47,203 bases of DNA from Candidatus Dormiibacterota bacterium. GTDB taxonomy: Bacteria > Chloroflexota > Dormibacteria > Dormibacterales > Dormibacteraceae. The stretch spans positions 1 to 47,203 of the forward strand of contig CATPBP010000023.1 in the NCBI GenBank assembly GCA_955652675.1, written 5' to 3'. Made by a program: the position numbers and the translations under genes. Under the pieces are notes generated by a model. The model ran no database searches. It was not told the origin of the DNA and saw only the letters and a program-made list of their open reading frames with translations. Positions 46,958 through 47,203 of this stretch are shown here, one piece after another; position 1 is the stretch's first letter; every line of letters begins with the position of its first letter.

Positions 46958-47203
46958 CGCTGGTCTCGATCGCTGAGTTGAACGTGCTGCTTGCGGCTCA
47001 CGAGTTCACGCGACGTCCCGGCTTTCAGGTCACATCGATCGGCGACGGCGAATGCGAGCTGAGCGTTCCGTACTCGGCCGAGTACGAACGACCCGGCGGC
47101 GTGACGAGCGGCCAGCTCTACATGCACGCGGCGGATGTTGCCTTCTGGCTGGCGCTCAAGACCCGGTTGGGGCTGCAGGACGGCTCCCTGACCAGCGGGA
47201 TGA
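46954..47203 (+). CDS. PaaI-type thioesterase/hotdog protein (C-terminus off the right edge)
   Basis: 83 codons in the window. From ATG 46954: MSLVSIAELNVLLAAHEFTR, then FQVTSIGDGECELSVPYSAE and YERPGGVTSGQLYMHAADVA, FWLALKTRLGLQDGSLTSGM. The G-x-(V/I)-x-x-G-x-x-x-x-x-A-D motif is the hotdog signature with Gly/Gln/His differences from the more usual HGG. It lies divergent from the TetR gene and is probably its target. The frame was read from the nucleotide sequence because the gene is cut by the window edge. Confidence 0.82.
   Translation, partial: MSLVSIAELNVLLAAHEFTRRPGFQVTSIGDGECELSVPYSAEYERPGGVTSGQLYMHAADVAFWLALKTRLGLQDGSLTSGM

Noticed and set aside
1-47203. CRISPR arrays, tRNA/rRNA genes, prophage or transposase genes
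   Set aside because: Looked for repeated spacers, CCA-type cloverleafs and recombinase motifs in every gap and found none.

Overview
The window is high-GC bacterial chromosome with tightly packed genes on both strands. I see no rRNA, tRNA, CRISPR array, prophage or insertion sequence. The gene content suggests a free-living aerobe of the Actinomycetota / Dormibacterota / Chloroflexota type: AdnAB-like repair helicase-nucleases behind a GAAC-N4-GTTC type SOS box, acyl-CoA metabolism, PPK2, a bactofilin, an M29 aminopeptidase and a DgkA-like kinase. Many genes appear leaderless. The phylum is inference and cannot be settled from this sequence alone.

Layout. 1-5.6 kb: two co-oriented UvrD-type helicases; the first-transcribed one carries a PD-(D/E)XK nuclease and the second runs off the left edge. 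5.6-8.8 kb: class II aldolase, a DsbA/FrnE-like protein with an in-frame TGA at its active-site Cys (candidate selenoprotein), CPBP protease and MFS exporter. 9.0-12.2 kb: Upf1/DNA2-type SF1 helicase with a zinc ribbon and a long Arg/Ala/Pro/Glu tail. 12.4-24.9 kb: YdeI/OmdA, VOC, PPK2, cupin, lipoproteins, DinB, lone receiver domain, acyl-CoA synthetase, small membrane proteins, M29 aminopeptidase, DgkA, GH13 glucosidase, bactofilin and methyltransferase. 25.0-32.6 kb: enoyl-CoA hydratase and CaiB pair, YtxH-like protein, MMPL transporter, FAD monooxygenase, orphan encapsulated-ferritin-like protein, thioesterase and GNAT. 32.7-40.7 kb: two MFS transporters, DUF1684, a complete osmoprotectant ABC transporter and a lipoate ligase-like protein. 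40.7-47.2 kb: ferredoxin reductase-like enzyme, ComB, ornithine cyclodeaminase family, cupin, histidine phosphatase, zinc-ribbon degenerate GGDEF protein, HxlR regulator, TetR regulator and a thioesterase running off the right edge.

How genes work together. The helicase-nuclease pair overlaps by 4 bases and probably forms one double-strand-break processing complex. The CaiB and enoyl-CoA hydratase genes overlap and form a two-gene acyl-CoA unit. The osmoprotectant ATPase is read divergently from its two permeases and binding protein through a 23-base gap holding back-to-back -10 elements. TetR and the thioesterase share a similar compact divergent promoter/operator.

Most notable: (i) the candidate selenocysteine codon, followed by a hairpin that fits a bacterial SECIS; (ii) about twelve genes with a TANNNT-type -10 only 6-9 bases from the start codon, implying leaderless mRNAs; (iii) two symmetric bidirectional promoters; (iv) three clearly conserved genes with no ATG, GTG or TTG where the protein must begin; (v) an encapsulated-ferritin homologue without an encapsulin gene beside it.
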